Shown here: piece after piece, positions 26,887-34,176 of the stretch
Layout of the letters: every line of letters begins with the position of its first letter
Numbering within the stretch: position 1 is the stretch's first letter
The notes under the pieces: model-generated
Databases searched by the model: none
What the model saw: the letters and a program-made list of their open reading frames with translations, nothing else
What the model was told of the DNA's origin: nothing
Assembly (NCBI GenBank): GCA_007695285.1
Contig: REEC01000122.1
Coordinates: 1 to 64,000, forward strand
DNA: 64,000 nucleotides
Source: Spirochaetaceae bacterium
GTDB taxonomy: Bacteria > Spirochaetota > Spirochaetia > DSM-27196 > PXBQ01
Direction of reading: 5' to 3'
Made by a program: the position numbers and the translations under genes

Positions 26887-28761
26887 ATGCAATCGACCTT
26901 TTCCGGAATAGAAATTGGGAAACGAAGTCTACTGTCGCACTCGATCGGGCTCTCGACGGTCGGCCATAACCTTGCAAACGCGTCGGTCGAGGGGTACTCA
27001 CGCCAGCGTGTCGAGATGAGCGCGACCGACGCGATCTACCGACCACAACTCAACCGCGCCGAACGTCCGGGGCAGATCGGGCAGGGCGTCGACGTCGCGC
27101 GCATCGAACGGATTCGGGACGGTCTGCTCGAGCAACGTCTCGTGGCGCAGGCAAACGGTGAAGGTTACTGGGGAACGCGCGACTCGTACGTGTCGATGCT
27201 CGAACAGATTTACAACGAACCGTCCGACCTTTCGGTGCGGCACTTGATGGACCAGTTTTGGGACGGATGGCAGGAACTCTCGATCTTTCCGGAACAGATG
27301 GCTCCGCGACACGTTCTGCTCCAGCGCGGCGAATCGCTCATCGAAGGCATCAACTCACGGTACGAGAGTCTGCACATGATTCGGACCATGCTCGACGACG
27401 ATGTGCGGGCTTCGGTTGGGCAAATCAACGACCTCACCGCAGAAATCGCCAAAATCAACGAGGAGATCATCAAGGTCAAGGCTGTCGGCGACAATCCGAA
27501 CGACCTTCTCGACCGACGGGATTTGCTGGTCGAGAAACTTTCCGGGTTCATCCAGATTACGACCGATTCTCGCGATCCCGATGAGTTCCACGTTCACACG
27601 GGTGGTTTTCACCTTGTGCAAGGGCGTATCGCGCGTCCTTTCGATACGCGTCCCGAACCACTCGACAACGGCTTCTCGCGCGTCGTATGGGCGCACTCGG
27701 ACGAAGACGTCCGTATCCGCGGCGGGCGCCTCGGTGCGCTCGTGGAGCTTCGCGACGGAGACGTTCGTACCGAGATCCAAAAGCTCGACACGATGACGAT
27801 CAACTTCGTCGATCTCGTCAACGAGATTCATCGCGATGCGTACGGCCTAAACGGACGCACGGACACCGACTTTTTCTCGGAGTATCCGTTCGTCGAAAAC
27901 ATACTCGGCAACTACGACCGTTCGGGCGACGGCGCGTTCGACTCGACGTACCTCTACCGGATGACCGGTGCGCATAGACTTACTGCGAACGAACAGATCG
28001 GACTCTCGGGAACGATGACCTTTTCGGCGGCCGCCGGGACTCTCGATGTTCAGTACAACCCAACCGACACGGTGCGCGACATAGTCGCGCGGATAAACAC
28101 ATCGGGCGCCGAAGTTGTCGCGCGAATCGACCGGAACGGAAGCCTCGAACTCCGGGCAACCGCGGCCGCCGACCGAGAAAATCCGGACTTCGTGATCCGA
28201 AACGTCGAAGACTCGGGGCAGTTTCTCGTGGGGTACGCGGGAATTCTTCCCGCGACGGGACCCGACGGCGCGTACGCGTGGGATCAACCGGATGCCGCGT
28301 TGGCGCTACGCGACGATTCCCGGTTCTCGGTCTCCCCGCTCATGAACCCTTCGGGGTGGATCGCGGTCAACCCGGAGATCGCCGGCGACCCGGCGACGAT
28401 CGGCGCGGGATTCGGCAGCGCGGGCCGTGCTGCGGAATCCGGCGACGGGGCCGCCGCGCTTGCGGTAGCCGCGCTCCGAAACTCTCCCGTGATGGTCGGT
28501 CAAACGGCGACATTCGACGACTACTTCGCCGACGCGGTCGCCGAGATCGGGCTCAAGGGCGAGCAAGCGGCTCTCGCAATCGCGACACAAAACCAGATTA
28601 TGAAAGACCTCCGAGATTTTCGCCAAGCGATCAGCGGTGTAAACATCGACGAAGAACTCGCGATGATGATCAAGTTCCAACACGGGTACAACGCCGCGGC
28701 ACGGTTTATCACGACGGTAGACCGGATGCTCGACACGATAATAAACAGATTGGGAGTATAG
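26887..28761 (+). CDS. flgK: Flagellar hook-associated protein 1 (FlgK)
   Basis: The protein has 624 residues. The N-terminal axial-protein signature is clear: FSGIEIGKRSLLSHSIGLSTVGHN and NLANASVEGYSRQRVEM. The C-terminus has the matching helical D0 region (GYNAAARFITTVDRMLDTIINRLGV). The middle is variable. It forms the first ring between hook and filament. The ATG is 23 bases after flgN, with GACGGGAG in between. It is co-transcribed with flgN, flgL, fliW and csrA. Confidence 0.96.
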   Translation: MQSTFSGIEIGKRSLLSHSIGLSTVGHNLANASVEGYSRQRVEMSATDAIYRPQLNRAERPGQIGQGVDVARIERIRDGLLEQRLVAQANGEGYWGTRDSYVSMLEQIYNEPSDLSVRHLMDQFWDGWQELSIFPEQMAPRHVLLQRGESLIEGINSRYESLHMIRTMLDDDVRASVGQINDLTAEIAKINEEIIKVKAVGDNPNDLLDRRDLLVEKLSGFIQITTDSRDPDEFHVHTGGFHLVQGRIARPFDTRPEPLDNGFSRVVWAHSDEDVRIRGGRLGALVELRDGDVRTEIQKLDTMTINFVDLVNEIHRDAYGLNGRTDTDFFSEYPFVENILGNYDRSGDGAFDSTYLYRMTGAHRLTANEQIGLSGTMTFSAAAGTLDVQYNPTDTVRDIVARINTSGAEVVARIDRNGSLELRATAAADRENPDFVIRNVEDSGQFLVGYAGILPATGPDGAYAWDQPDAALALRDDSRFSVSPLMNPSGWIAVNPEIAGDPATIGAGFGSAGRAAESGDGAAALAVAALRNSPVMVGQTATFDDYFADAVAEIGLKGEQAALAIATQNQIMKDLRDFRQAISGVNIDEELAMMIKFQHGYNAAARFITTVDRMLDTIINRLGV

Positions 28762-28765
28762 ACCG

Positions 28766-30010
28766 ATGACGCGAATCAGTTCGAACACGCCGACGGACAA
28801 CATGCAGTATCATAGTAGAATCCGGGAGCAGCAGTTATCGCGGCTCCAGTCGAGTATGGCGGCACAGACGCGAATCCTGAACCTCAGGGACGACCCGACG
28901 GCTGCTGCGCACTCGACGCGCTATCAGTCGCAGATCTCGAGGCTGGAACGCTTCACGTCGAACATTCAAAATGCAACGATGAACCACCGGGTCACCGAAG
29001 GTCATATGCGCTCGGCGGTCGACGTGATTCACCGTGCACGCGAACTCGCGGTTACCGGTGCGCACGGAACGTTCTCTCCGGACGATAAGAAGCTCATGGC
29101 CGGGGAGCTCGATGAGCTTCTCGGAGAACTCGTCGAGATAGCGAACGCGAAGAACGGCGACGGAAACTTCATCTTTGCGGGTGAACGAACACGGACGACT
29201 CCGTTCAGAACGATAACCGGAAACGTCCCCGGTGCGTCCGGGCACGTCGTGACGCATGTCGAGTACATCGGCGACATCGGCGTCAAACAAACCGAGGTGT
29301 CCGACGGTTCTTACATGCCGCTCAACCATCCGGGAAATCGCGTTTTTTGGGCGGAAAACCAGCAAATTTTCGCGGCGAACGACGCATCGGCGTATCAGGT
29401 TAATGACGACGCGTCGATCATGATCAACACGACGCACATCGACATCGCGGCCGGTGATAACGTGTACTCGATAATCGCCAAAATAAACGACTCGGCCGCG
29501 GGAGTGAAGGCTCGACTCGACCCGGTTACAAACGGTCTGATTCTCGAGACGACGACTCCTCACCAGGTTTGGTTGCAGGACACGTCCGGTACGGTGCTTC
29601 AGGATCTTGGGGTGGTTCGCGACGCGGAGTCGCGCCCTCCTGCGAACCTTGCCGCCGGCGCGCAGGCTTTCGGCGGCTCGTTGTTCGACGTCGTTATCAG
29701 ACTACGCGACGAGTTGTACGCCGGAAATTCGATCAACGTCGGCGGTTCGGCGCTCCGCGGCATTGACGACGCGATGAGTAATATCTTGTCGGAGCTCGGG
29801 TCACTCGGCGCGCAATCAGCTCGGCTCGAACACGCGTACCGGCGCGTGGACGCGCAGATTCCGATCATGACAGAGTGGAACTCGAAGATCACCGACATCG
29901 ACCTTGCGGAGGCGACGATGGAGCTCAAGATGCTCGAATTCACGCACCGCGCGGCGCTTTCGGTTGCTGCGCGCGTGATTCAGCCGAGTTTGTTGGACTT
30001 TCTCAGGTAG
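28766..30010 (+). CDS. flgL: Flagellar hook-associated protein 3 (FlgL)
   Basis: The protein has 414 residues with flagellin-like ends: the N-terminal helices contain LSRLQSSMAAQTRILNLRDDPTAAAHSTRYQSQI-type spacing (LRDDP is typical of FlgL), and the C-terminus ends in TDIDLAEATMELKMLEFTHRAALS and a helical tail. It forms the second junction ring between FlgK and the filament. It starts four bases after flgK; GGGAG lies within the flgK end. Confidence 0.95.
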   Translation: MTRISSNTPTDNMQYHSRIREQQLSRLQSSMAAQTRILNLRDDPTAAAHSTRYQSQISRLERFTSNIQNATMNHRVTEGHMRSAVDVIHRARELAVTGAHGTFSPDDKKLMAGELDELLGELVEIANAKNGDGNFIFAGERTRTTPFRTITGNVPGASGHVVTHVEYIGDIGVKQTEVSDGSYMPLNHPGNRVFWAENQQIFAANDASAYQVNDDASIMINTTHIDIAAGDNVYSIIAKINDSAAGVKARLDPVTNGLILETTTPHQVWLQDTSGTVLQDLGVVRDAESRPPANLAAGAQAFGGSLFDVVIRLRDELYAGNSINVGGSALRGIDDAMSNILSELGSLGAQSARLEHAYRRVDAQIPIMTEWNSKITDIDLAEATMELKMLEFTHRAALSVAARVIQPSLLDFLR

Positions 30011-30011
30011 A

Positions 30012-30455
30012 ATGACAATGACGATCATGACGAGACCGTTCGGCGAGCAAGAGATCGACGAGAAACAGTTGATTTCGTTTCCCGGAGGCATTCTCGGGTT
30101 CGAGGCGTTGAAGAGTTTCGCGCTACTCGACGCCGAAAGACCGCCGTTTTACTGGCTCCAATGCATCGACGAACCCAGCATAGCGTTCGTGATGATCAAC
30201 CCGTACGTGTTTCGGGCGGACTACGTGCTCGAGATACCGGACGGAGACCTCGATGAGATCGGCAACCCGACCGAAGAGGAAATCCTCGTGTTCGCAATCG
30301 TGACGGTACCGTCGGACGGATCGCCGATAACCGCGAATCTGCAAGGGCCTGTCATCATCAACCGCTTCTCCCGCCTCGGGCGTCAATCGATCTCGCTCAA
30401 CCCGGAGTGGCGGACCAAACACGACGTTCTCGATGAGATGGCCCGCCGATGTTGA
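30012..30455 (+). CDS. fliW: Flagellar assembly factor FliW
   Basis: The protein has 147 residues. Characteristic segments are ISFPGGILGFEALKSFALLD, FYWLQCIDEPSIAFVMINP and the C-terminal NLQGPVIINRFSRLGRQ. FliW binds CsrA allosterically and also binds free flagellin; when flagellin leaves the cell, FliW is released to inhibit CsrA. The gene starts two bases after the flgL stop and overlaps csrA by seven bases, the usual fliW-csrA pairing. Confidence 0.95.
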   Translation: MTMTIMTRPFGEQEIDEKQLISFPGGILGFEALKSFALLDAERPPFYWLQCIDEPSIAFVMINPYVFRADYVLEIPDGDLDEIGNPTEEEILVFAIVTVPSDGSPITANLQGPVIINRFSRLGRQSISLNPEWRTKHDVLDEMARRC

Positions 30456-30685
30456 TTCTCTCGCGCAAGCTCGACGAACAGCTCATGATAGGCGAGGACA
30501 TCCGGATTTCGGTCGTCGAGATCAAAGGGGATCATGTGCGGCTGGGGATCGACGCGCCAAAGTCAATTAAGGTCTACCGGGCGGAGGTCTACAGAGCGAT
30601 TCAGGAAGAAAACCGTGAAGCGGCCCAAACGGGCGCCGACCTGCCGAATCTTGACGAATTCCTCCCCGGCAAAACCGACGAGTAA
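30449..30685 (+). CDS. csrA: Carbon storage / flagellin translation regulator CsrA
   Basis: The protein has 78 residues, about 15 longer than Escherichia coli CsrA, with an acidic C-terminal tail. The RNA-binding core MLILSRKLDEQLMIG, VRLGIDAPKSIKVYRAEVY is intact, including the Arg in VYRAEVY needed for GGA recognition. A dimer represses translation of mRNAs with GGA in hairpin loops near the ribosome site. The longer C-terminus is typical of FliW-regulated CsrA. Candidate targets, the flaB leaders, are in this window. Confidence 0.96.
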   Translation: MLILSRKLDEQLMIGEDIRISVVEIKGDHVRLGIDAPKSIKVYRAEVYRAIQEENREAAQTGADLPNLDEFLPGKTDE

Positions 30686-30729
30686 GCCCGGGACAACGGC
30701 CGCCAACCCGCAGGCCGAAGACCGAAAAG

Positions 30730-31449
30730 TCACATTCGCCGTCGTGACGCGTCAGGAAGCCGCGCCTCGCTCTCACGGAGATACACGGGAGCGGTCGTAT
30801 CGGTTGCGAAGCTGCCGGCCTCGGCCGAACGACGTGCAAGAAAAGCGACTGAAAGCGCCGATGAGACGTCGACCCGCGGCGCGAGCAATCTTTTGGCCAA
30901 ACTCTCAGGGACAACCGTGAGAAATCGCGCGGCGTGTGGGCCGACGACAAGAATCGGCGAGTCGGCGCGACCCTCGTCTGTTTGCTCGTTCTCGATCGCG
31001 AGACGAATCGTCTCGACGACTCGCGCGGGCGGAAGGTCGGTATCGGCCGTTGCCCGCCGGCCGGCTACGAAGACCGATGAGAAAAACCGACGCTTTTTCC
31101 CGTCGATGACGGGCACAGTTATGCGGGACAACCCGTGGTACGGCTCCGCGTAGGCGTCGAGAGTGGGAATCGTGACGAGCACCGCGCGGCTTCCCGCGGT
31201 GATCCCTTTCGCGGTTGCCATTCCGATTCTGAGGCCCGTGAACGAACCCGGGCCGCTCGTGCACGCGACCGCATCGAGGTCGGCAACCGTGCATCCCGCA
31301 CGTTCGAGTACCCACCGGATCGTCGGGAGCAACGACTCCGAGTGACGAAGCCCCGTCGAGATGTCGTACGATACCCGAATCGCGGAGTCGAATGCGACAA
31401 AAGCGACGCTGAGGATTTCGGTCGCCGTGTCGATCGCGAGAATTTTCAT
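30730..31449 (-). CDS. tsaB: tRNA t6A threonylcarbamoyltransferase complex subunit TsaB
   Basis: The protein has 239 residues. The ASKHA-fold start MKILAIDTATEILSVA and the region SGPGSFTGLRIGMATAKG are typical of TsaB, the dimerisation partner of TsaD in synthesis of N6-threonylcarbamoyladenosine at tRNA position 37. The ATG at 31449 overlaps the tsaE stop (ATGA); the frame extends 34 codons further but those are not TsaB-like. It is the last gene of the fliD-tsaB run and converges on csrA with 44 bases between the stops. Confidence 0.93.
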   Translation of the reverse strand: MKILAIDTATEILSVAFVAFDSAIRVSYDISTGLRHSESLLPTIRWVLERAGCTVADLDAVACTSGPGSFTGLRIGMATAKGITAGSRAVLVTIPTLDAYAEPYHGLSRITVPVIDGKKRRFFSSVFVAGRRATADTDLPPARVVETIRLAIENEQTDEGRADSPILVVGPHAARFLTVVPESLAKRLLAPRVDVSSALSVAFLARRSAEAGSFATDTTAPVYLRESEARLPDASRRRM

Positions 31450-31865
31450 GGCGCACTCTGTAGTGTGATCGATCGTGCTCCGTTTTCGAGCACCTCGATC
31501 GTGACCGTGTACGCGGCGTCTCGAACGTCGGGCGAAGCGTGCTCGCCCCATTCTATGACGGTTACCGCGTCGGAAAAGATGATGTCGTCGAGTGCGAGGT
31601 TGTCAAAATCGCGTTCGTCGGCAACGCGATAGAGATCGATGTGATAAAAGCGTCGTTTCCCAAGGTACTCGTGAACCAACGTGTACGTCGGGCTGGTGAC
31701 TTCGTCGGTTACGCCGCACGCTTCAGCGATGCCACGCGTGAAAACGGTCTTTCCGGCACCGAGCGGGCCGGAAACGACGACGATCGCACCGTCGGGGAGC
31801 GTTCGGCCAAACTCGCGGCCGATTCGGATGGTTTCGTCGGCGTTTACCGTCGCAAAATTTTTCAC
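31446..31865 (-). CDS. tsaE: tRNA t6A biosynthesis ATPase TsaE
   Basis: The protein has 139 residues. The P-loop GPLGAGKT, the TSPTYTLVHEY segment and YHIDLYRV, plus IEWGEHA, are the family hallmarks. TsaE hydrolyses ATP to cycle the TsaBD complex. I choose the GTG at 31865, which gives the usual family length; the open frame extends 67 codons upstream, overlapping the preceding gene in another frame, with no family similarity there. It starts 13 bases after the small unknown gene and is coupled to tsaB. Confidence 0.92.
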   Translation of the reverse strand: MKNFATVNADETIRIGREFGRTLPDGAIVVVSGPLGAGKTVFTRGIAEACGVTDEVTSPTYTLVHEYLGKRRFYHIDLYRVADERDFDNLALDDIIFSDAVTVIEWGEHASPDVRDAAYTVTIEVLENGARSITLQSAP

Positions 31866-31878
31866 GTCTTTGCTTTTC

Positions 31879-32136
31879 TCAGGGCAACTGTCCGTTTTTC
31901 TCAAGGGTTTCGACGTGCTGAGCGATAGCGTCTCGAGTCGAGTCGGCGACACGCTCGTCGGTGATCGCGACTTGCACTTCGAAACCGCCGGTTGCGACGT
32001 GTTCGAGCACGAACTCGATCGGGATCTGGAAAGACTCGTGATCTGTGTTTTCCAGTACGACGTCACCCGAGTAGATGCGACGGTAGCTGATCGGCATGTC
32101 TTTGCGCGCGATGTTGTTAATCTCGAGTACTTTCAT
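31879..32136 (-). CDS. Small conserved-looking protein of unknown function (85 aa)
   Basis: The protein has 85 residues and is not a family I recognise. It begins MKVLEINNIARKDMPISYRR and has a mixed alpha/beta pattern (GDVVLENTD, FQIPIEFVLEHV, GFEVQVAITDE) ending in a helix, with no Cys and no membrane segment. It lies between the membrane PilZ gene and tsaE, with an 85-base gap upstream that holds its own promoter. No ribosome site precedes the ATG; the -10 box ends seven bases before it. Confidence 0.75.
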   Translation of the reverse strand: MKVLEINNIARKDMPISYRRIYSGDVVLENTDHESFQIPIEFVLEHVATGGFEVQVAITDERVADSTRDAIAQHVETLEKNGQLP

Positions 32137-32143
32137 GCCGGTG

Positions 32144-32172
32144 ACTGTATGTGATTCGTTATGTTCGGTCAA
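32144..32172 (-). promoter_or_regulatory. Predicted promoter upstream of the 85-aa gene (leaderless)
   Basis: On the minus strand TTGACC (32167-32172), a 17-base spacer and TACAGT (32144-32149) are followed by CACCGGC and the ATG at 32136. The seven-base distance predicts a leaderless message for the small gene and tsaE-tsaB, independent of fliD. Confidence 0.5.
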
Positions 32173-32221
32173 GATTAGCCCGGAGGTACCTCCTGAACGG
32201 GAGAGTTGTCCGGTTCGCGGT

Positions 32222-33304
32222 TTACGATACGCCGTAAACGTAGGCCTGAATGGTATTGAGGTTCTTTTTCGTGATCCGGGTGAACATGATGTGCATGATA
32301 CCTCCACCGCGTGTTCGCGCGGAGCCCTGGACTTTGCCGAACGCCGTCACGGGCGTTCCATCCTCGTCGGTGAACTCGATCTTCAATAACGTCCCGGATA
32401 CAAGCGGCTGTGGGGATTGAATCGCACAGCCTCCGGCCGAGAGATCGACGATCTTTCCGAAGAACCTTTTCGAGGTATTGACGACCGCGCGCTTCTTTTC
32501 GCGCTTACCGGACCCCGTGGTGAGAATCAGCACCGCGTAAAAGTAGGTAGGAAGCGATGAGTCGCGGCGTGGGGACTTCCGTTTCTGCGTCTCTTTGATC
32601 GGGCCGACGTGGCGGAGGTACAGCATCGTAACCCCGTTTACGGTCCGATACGCAAGGGCCGTCGTGACGAAGGTGTAGACGCGATAACCGTCGGGAGAAA
32701 ACGTAATGCCGAGCTTCTTGTCGCGCGGTATCTCGACAATGCGATCGCGTTCGTCGCGTGGCGGGTCGATACAGAAACTGTCTTTCGTGTTGCCGGTAAC
32801 GACCGCGTCAAGCCATTTCTTCCCATCGAGTGTGACGCGGACGTTCTGACTAAGGCGCAGTCGACGACTCGAATCGAGTGAGCGGTCTCGGCCGGGTTTG
32901 TTCAGAAGTTTCTTCTTGATCTCGAAGAGTTGGAATTTCTTGTCCTCTTTGACCGATTCCGGATCGTTTCCATTCTCGATCAGAGGGAGAATTCTGCGTA
33001 ACGCGGCATCAAAAAACGCGTCGCTTGAAACAAGGCGTTCAGGTGTCGCCAGCGAAAGAGTTTTCGCGACCTCTTTGAGCAGCGTCACGTCCTTCGCCGA
33101 CAGTCCGGCTTTCCGTGCGTCGGATCGAAGCGACGACCCGACAGTACGTCCGCCGGCTTTCTTCCCGGAACCGCGTGAAGAGACGCCGGACACGACTCCG
33201 GCGACGATGAGTATCCCGAAAAAAACCGCCATGATGATCGTGGCGATCGGATCGGTCTCCCCGAACCCCTCGAAAGGTGCCCGAGTTTGCAGAATCGGTA
33301 TCAT
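32222..33304 (-). CDS. Membrane-anchored PilZ-domain protein (c-di-GMP receptor)
   Basis: The protein has 360 residues. One membrane helix (about 22-44) follows a short N-terminus. A linker and a YcgR-N-like domain (about 145-245; RLRLSQNVRVTLDGKKW) lead to a C-terminal PilZ domain (about 245-355). The c-di-GMP motifs are present: an Arg-rich RKSPRRDSS stretch before the domain and VDLSAGGCAI (D/NxSxxG). It lies in the fliD operon and overlaps its upstream neighbour by four bases, so a role in motor or filament control by c-di-GMP is plausible but unproven. Confidence 0.85.
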   Translation of the reverse strand: MIPILQTRAPFEGFGETDPIATIIMAVFFGILIVAGVVSGVSSRGSGKKAGGRTVGSSLRSDARKAGLSAKDVTLLKEVAKTLSLATPERLVSSDAFFDAALRRILPLIENGNDPESVKEDKKFQLFEIKKKLLNKPGRDRSLDSSRRLRLSQNVRVTLDGKKWLDAVVTGNTKDSFCIDPPRDERDRIVEIPRDKKLGITFSPDGYRVYTFVTTALAYRTVNGVTMLYLRHVGPIKETQKRKSPRRDSSLPTYFYAVLILTTGSGKREKKRAVVNTSKRFFGKIVDLSAGGCAIQSPQPLVSGTLLKIEFTDEDGTPVTAFGKVQGSARTRGGGIMHIMFTRITKKNLNTIQAYVYGVS

Positions 33305-34173
33305 GAGTCGTTGTTCTCGCGTTCGCCGAACGGAAGGTACGCAACCAAAGACTCTATTCGTGGTGCGATTTCATACTCAAGGACATCGCCGATCAAAACG
33401 TAGTCGCCCGAGACAAAGGCCTCGGAGAGTTCGTTCAGTACGGCGTTGAAAGCTCGGGTAAACTCACCGAGCGTTGCTCCCTCGAGTCTTTTCTCGGAAA
33501 GTTCGGGTGCCGCTGCGATCACGGCCGGGAGAAGGCGCACGAGCTTTCCGAGAAGCTCCGTGAAGCGGATGATCGTCGCGATCGCTTCGTCGTCACGGCT
33601 CGTTTGAAGGCGCACGGAGACATCCTGAACGTCGGGTACGAGGCGAGAGAGAAGCGCCGCGGTCACCGCGGCTTCTCTTAGTGGATCAGATAGTTCGGCG
33701 ATACGACCCGCGACGATAGTCCTGAGAGACTCGATCGGCGTATGCGCTGTGTCGGGCGTCGACGCGAGTGACTCGGAGATCGAATCGACGAGTTCGGTAT
33801 GCTCGGAGAGCATCATCCCAACGGTTTCCCTCACCGTTTCAAGCTCTTCGGTGCGGTCTGCGAGTTCGCCGGCATCTCCCGTTTCGATCGCTGCGCTCAA
33901 TCCGTCGAGATACCGTATGATCGCGTCGTAGCCGTCGAGTTTGATTTCCGCCGAGTCGCGCGCACGGATCCCGAGGGTGTCGACCGTGTCTACCGCGTCG
34001 GCCCGCCATGCCTGGTTTGGCTCGAGTCGAACGGTCTCGCCGTCGAGCTGAGCCTCGACGATGCTTCGCCCGTTCGCGCGCAGCCACGTCGCGACGGCGT
34101 CGATGACCTCTCCTACGGTGTTTTCGTCCTCGAGAGTGTGGTCGAGCTCGTGATCGTTAACGAGAATTTTCAT
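33301..34173 (-). CDS. Unknown helical protein encoded next to fliD (290 aa)
   Basis: The protein has 290 residues. The first 65 residues look like a small beta-grasp or ubiquitin-like domain (MKILVNDHELD, GRSIVEAQLDGETVRL). The rest is helical with several Glu/Asp-rich heptad-like stretches and no membrane segment or enzyme motif. It begins three bases after the fliD stop and overlaps the PilZ gene by four bases, so the three are one operon. I recall uncharacterised genes beside fliD in Treponema as well. An export chaperone or assembly factor is possible; no function can be assigned. Confidence 0.8.
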   Translation of the reverse strand: MKILVNDHELDHTLEDENTVGEVIDAVATWLRANGRSIVEAQLDGETVRLEPNQAWRADAVDTVDTLGIRARDSAEIKLDGYDAIIRYLDGLSAAIETGDAGELADRTEELETVRETVGMMLSEHTELVDSISESLASTPDTAHTPIESLRTIVAGRIAELSDPLREAAVTAALLSRLVPDVQDVSVRLQTSRDDEAIATIIRFTELLGKLVRLLPAVIAAAPELSEKRLEGATLGEFTRAFNAVLNELSEAFVSGDYVLIGDVLEYEIAPRIESLVAYLPFGERENNDS

Positions 34174-34176
34174 CGA

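Noticed and set aside
32137-32221. ACCTCC/GGAGGT inverted repeat as a terminator after the PilZ gene
   Set aside because: A short GGAGGTACCTCC palindrome is present but has no T run; the stretch is better explained by the promoter of the small gene.
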